17,360 bases of DNA from contig CALJCO010000063.1 in the NCBI GenBank assembly GCA_938023905.1, positions 1-17,360 on the forward strand, written 5' to 3'. The notes below the pieces were generated by a model. That model was not told the origin of the DNA, did no database searches, and was given only the letters and a program-made list of their open reading frames with translations. Origin of the DNA: an uncultured Collinsella sp. Lineage in GTDB: Bacteria; Actinomycetota; Coriobacteriia; Coriobacteriales; Coriobacteriaceae. Numbering within the stretch: the stretch's first letter is position 1; each line of letters opens with the position of its first letter. Shown one piece after another: positions 15,409 to 17,360 of the stretch. The position numbers were made by a program, and so were the translations under genes.

Positions 15409-17360
15409 ATGCTGGAGCTCAAAGGAATTTGCAAAAGGTACGTTACGCAGTCGTTTACGCAGGTGGCGCTCGACAACGTAAGCCTGGCTTTTCGCGATAA
15501 CGAGTTCGTGGCCATTCTGGGTCCCTCAGGTTCGGGCAAGACCACGCTGCTCAACGTTATCGGCGGACTCGACCACTTTGATTCTGGCGACCTGCTGATC
15601 GACGGTATTTCGACCAAGGACTTTCACGATCGCGATTGGGATGCCTACCGCAACAACCGCATCGGCTTTGTGTTCCAGAGCTATAACCTCATTCCGCATC
15701 AGACCATTTTGGAAAACGTGGAGCTGGCGCTTACGCTCACGGGCGTGGGGCATGTCGAGCGTCGCCAGCGTGCGCGCGAGGCGTTGGAGAAAGTCGGCCT
15801 GGACGAGCACATTAACAAGCGTCCGAGCCAGCTTTCGGGCGGACAGATGCAGCGCGTGGCCATCGCCCGCGCCCTGATTAACGATCCCGAGATTGTGCTG
15901 GCTGACGAGCCGACCGGCGCCTTGGACTCAACGACATCCGTGCAGGTCATGGATTTGCTCAAGGACGTTGCGCGCGACCGTCTGGTCATCATGGTCACGC
16001 ACAATCCCGAGCTGGCGTACCAGTACGCCACGCGCATCGTCAACCTGGCGGACGGCAAGATCACCGACGATTCCGATCCCTTTGATGTTGCCAATGCCGC
16101 GCGTCGCGAGGCTAAGCCTACGCGCAAAACCTCGATGAGCTTTGTGACAGCGCTGGGGCTTTCGGCGCGAAACCTTTTGACCAAGAAGGGCCGTACGGCT
16201 ATGACGGCCTTTGCTGGTTCGATCGGCATCATCGGTATCGCGGCGATTCTGGCGCTCTCCAACGGCGTAAACGGCTACATCAAAAAGGTCGAGGAGGATA
16301 CGCTCTCGAGCTACCCGCTGACGATTTCCAAGCAGGATTACGACCTGTCGTCCATGATGGGCGGACAGGGGACCACGGATGACGATACGTCCAAGAACGA
16401 GGGCTCGTCCGACGGCAGCACTGACGGCAAGGCTCGGGGAACCGATAAGATTCCTGTGGTCACGGCCGTAAAGGATATGTTTGCGAGCGTTAAGTCCAAC
16501 GACATGACGAGCTTTAAGGCATGGCTCGATGCCGGTGGCGACGGCATCGATAAAGAGGTCAATGCCATCCAGTACGGCTATGGCGTGACGCCGGTTGTCT
16601 ATCGTGCGGGTAAGGGTGACGAGAAGCCCGTTCGACTTGTTCCCAACGCTATGACCGAGGCCATGAGCGGCGGCGCGAGTTCGGCGGCGACGGTGAGCAT
16701 GGAATCCATGGGAACCTCGGTCTTTAACGAGATGATTGACGACCAGAGCCTGCTCGACAGCCAGTACGATGTCGTCGCCGGCCATTGGCCTACGTCTGCT
16801 AACGAAGCCGTAATGGTGCTTTCGAGCCGCGGCACGGTGGGCGACTACACGCTCTACAGCATCGGTGCGCTGGATATCGATGAGCTCAACGATTTGGTAA
16901 ACAGCGCCATGACGGCCGACGGCAAGGTCGAGACGCCCGAGACCGGCAGCGACTTTACCTACGACGACGCGCTGTCCACGGCGTTTAAAGTGTTGTCGCC
17001 GGCCGATGCCTATCGCAAAAACGAAGAGACCGGCATGTGGACCGACATGTCTGGCGATGCCGACTTTATGGCGGCCAAGGTTGCCGACGGTATTGACGTG
17101 CGCATTGTGGGCGTGGTGCGACCCAACGAGACGGCCAACGCGAGCGCATTGACTCCGGGCATTGCCTATACGCATGCGCTGACTTGCCAGCTTATGAAGC
17201 GCGCCGCCGATTCGCGGATCGTGCAGGAGCAGCTTGTCCACCCCGAGACGGATGTCTTTACGGGCAAAACCTTTGACGAGTTGCAAGGCGAGGCCAAGCA
17301 AGGCGTGGATTTGAGCAGCATGTTCAGCGTGGACGAGGCGGCGCTCAAGAGCGCGTTCTC
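15409..17360 (+). CDS. ABC transporter, fused ATPase and FtsX/MacB-type permease, C-terminus cut by window edge
   Basis: One chain carries an N-terminal ABC ATPase and the start of a permease; 650 codons are visible. The start is ATG 15409 with AGGAGAGG 9 nt upstream. ATPase motifs: Walker A GPSGSGKT (38-45), Q90 in FVFQS, signature LSGGQ (142-146), Walker B IVLADEP with D166/E167, and switch H198 in VTHNP. This is the MacB/LolD/BceA class. A linker leads to the first membrane segment (about 266-284), followed by a large extracytoplasmic domain from about 290. That domain has an acidic Ser/Gly/Asp-rich insert near 322-345. Further membrane segments must lie beyond 17360. The class usually extrudes lipoproteins, peptides or antibiotics, or acts in mechanotransmission; the substrate is not predictable. 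It lies 217 nt after the redox operon with a likely terminator between, so it is probably a separate unit. Confidence 0.93.
   Translation, partial: MLELKGICKRYVTQSFTQVALDNVSLAFRDNEFVAILGPSGSGKTTLLNVIGGLDHFDSGDLLIDGISTKDFHDRDWDAYRNNRIGFVFQSYNLIPHQTILENVELALTLTGVGHVERRQRAREALEKVGLDEHINKRPSQLSGGQMQRVAIARALINDPEIVLADEPTGALDSTTSVQVMDLLKDVARDRLVIMVTHNPELAYQYATRIVNLADGKITDDSDPFDVANAARREAKPTRKTSMSFVTALGLSARNLLTKKGRTAMTAFAGSIGIIGIAAILALSNGVNGYIKKVEEDTLSSYPLTISKQDYDLSSMMGGQGTTDDDTSKNEGSSDGSTDGKARGTDKIPVVTAVKDMFASVKSNDMTSFKAWLDAGGDGIDKEVNAIQYGYGVTPVVYRAGKGDEKPVRLVPNAMTEAMSGGASSAATVSMESMGTSVFNEMIDDQSLLDSQYDVVAGHWPTSANEAVMVLSSRGTVGDYTLYSIGALDIDELNDLVNSAMTADGKVETPETGSDFTYDDALSTAFKVLSPADAYRKNEETGMWTDMSGDADFMAAKVADGIDVRIVGVVRPNETANASALTPGIAYTHALTCQLMKRAADSRIVQEQLVHPETDVFTGKTFDELQGEAKQGVDLSSMFSVDEAALKSAF

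Noticed and set aside
14145..17301. Minus-strand frames of 353 and 457 codons opposite the lipoprotein and ABC genes
   Set aside because: They are shadow frames; the plus strand has lipobox, CKPC and full ABC motifs in the same space.

Overview
The window is GC-rich bacterial chromosome, most likely from a Coriobacteriia gut actinobacterium such as Collinsella. That assignment is an inference. It rests on a LuxR-type regulator next to a Tat-exported surface protein with an LAGTG sorting motif, on the codon style, and on a second type IIA topoisomerase pair of the kind also seen in Clostridia. No tRNA, rRNA, insertion sequence, prophage or CRISPR array was seen.

Layout. (1) 1-3395, minus strand: a parE-parC operon for a divergent type IIA topoisomerase; parC runs off the left edge. 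A GAAC-N4-GTTC (LexA-like) palindrome lies upstream. (2) 3630-4190, plus strand: a stand-alone maltose/galactoside-type O-acetyltransferase. (3) 4366-9893, minus strand: a 1455-residue Tat-exported, probably sortase-anchored surface protein of unknown family. Upstream of it is a LuxR-family regulator interrupted by an in-frame TGA inside the helix-turn-helix domain. (4) 10191-11171, plus strand: a GMP synthase consisting only of the ATP-pyrophosphatase and dimerization parts. (5) 11245-13067, minus strand: an OmpR-type response regulator and its histidine kinase, overlapping by ATGA. (6) 13155-15191, plus strand and divergent from (5): a three-gene redox operon with a 49-residue membrane CXXC peptide, a polyferredoxin-like membrane 4Fe-4S protein and a thioredoxin-fold lipoprotein. 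(7) 15409 to the right edge, plus strand: a MacB-like ABC ATPase fused to a permease, incomplete.

How the parts work together. Region 5-6 is the most system-like part. A two-component system faces an operon that could carry electrons from cytosolic donors through membrane Fe-S clusters to a CKPC thioredoxin on the outer face of the membrane. The kinase has a CAAC motif in its first membrane segment, and the 87-bp divergent intergenic region holds a perfect 8-bp inverted repeat. Region 3 looks like a regulator/surface-effector pair whose regulator has recently been damaged, or whose TGA is a sequencing error. Convergent gene pairs share hairpin terminators at about 4281-4318 and 11204-11246.
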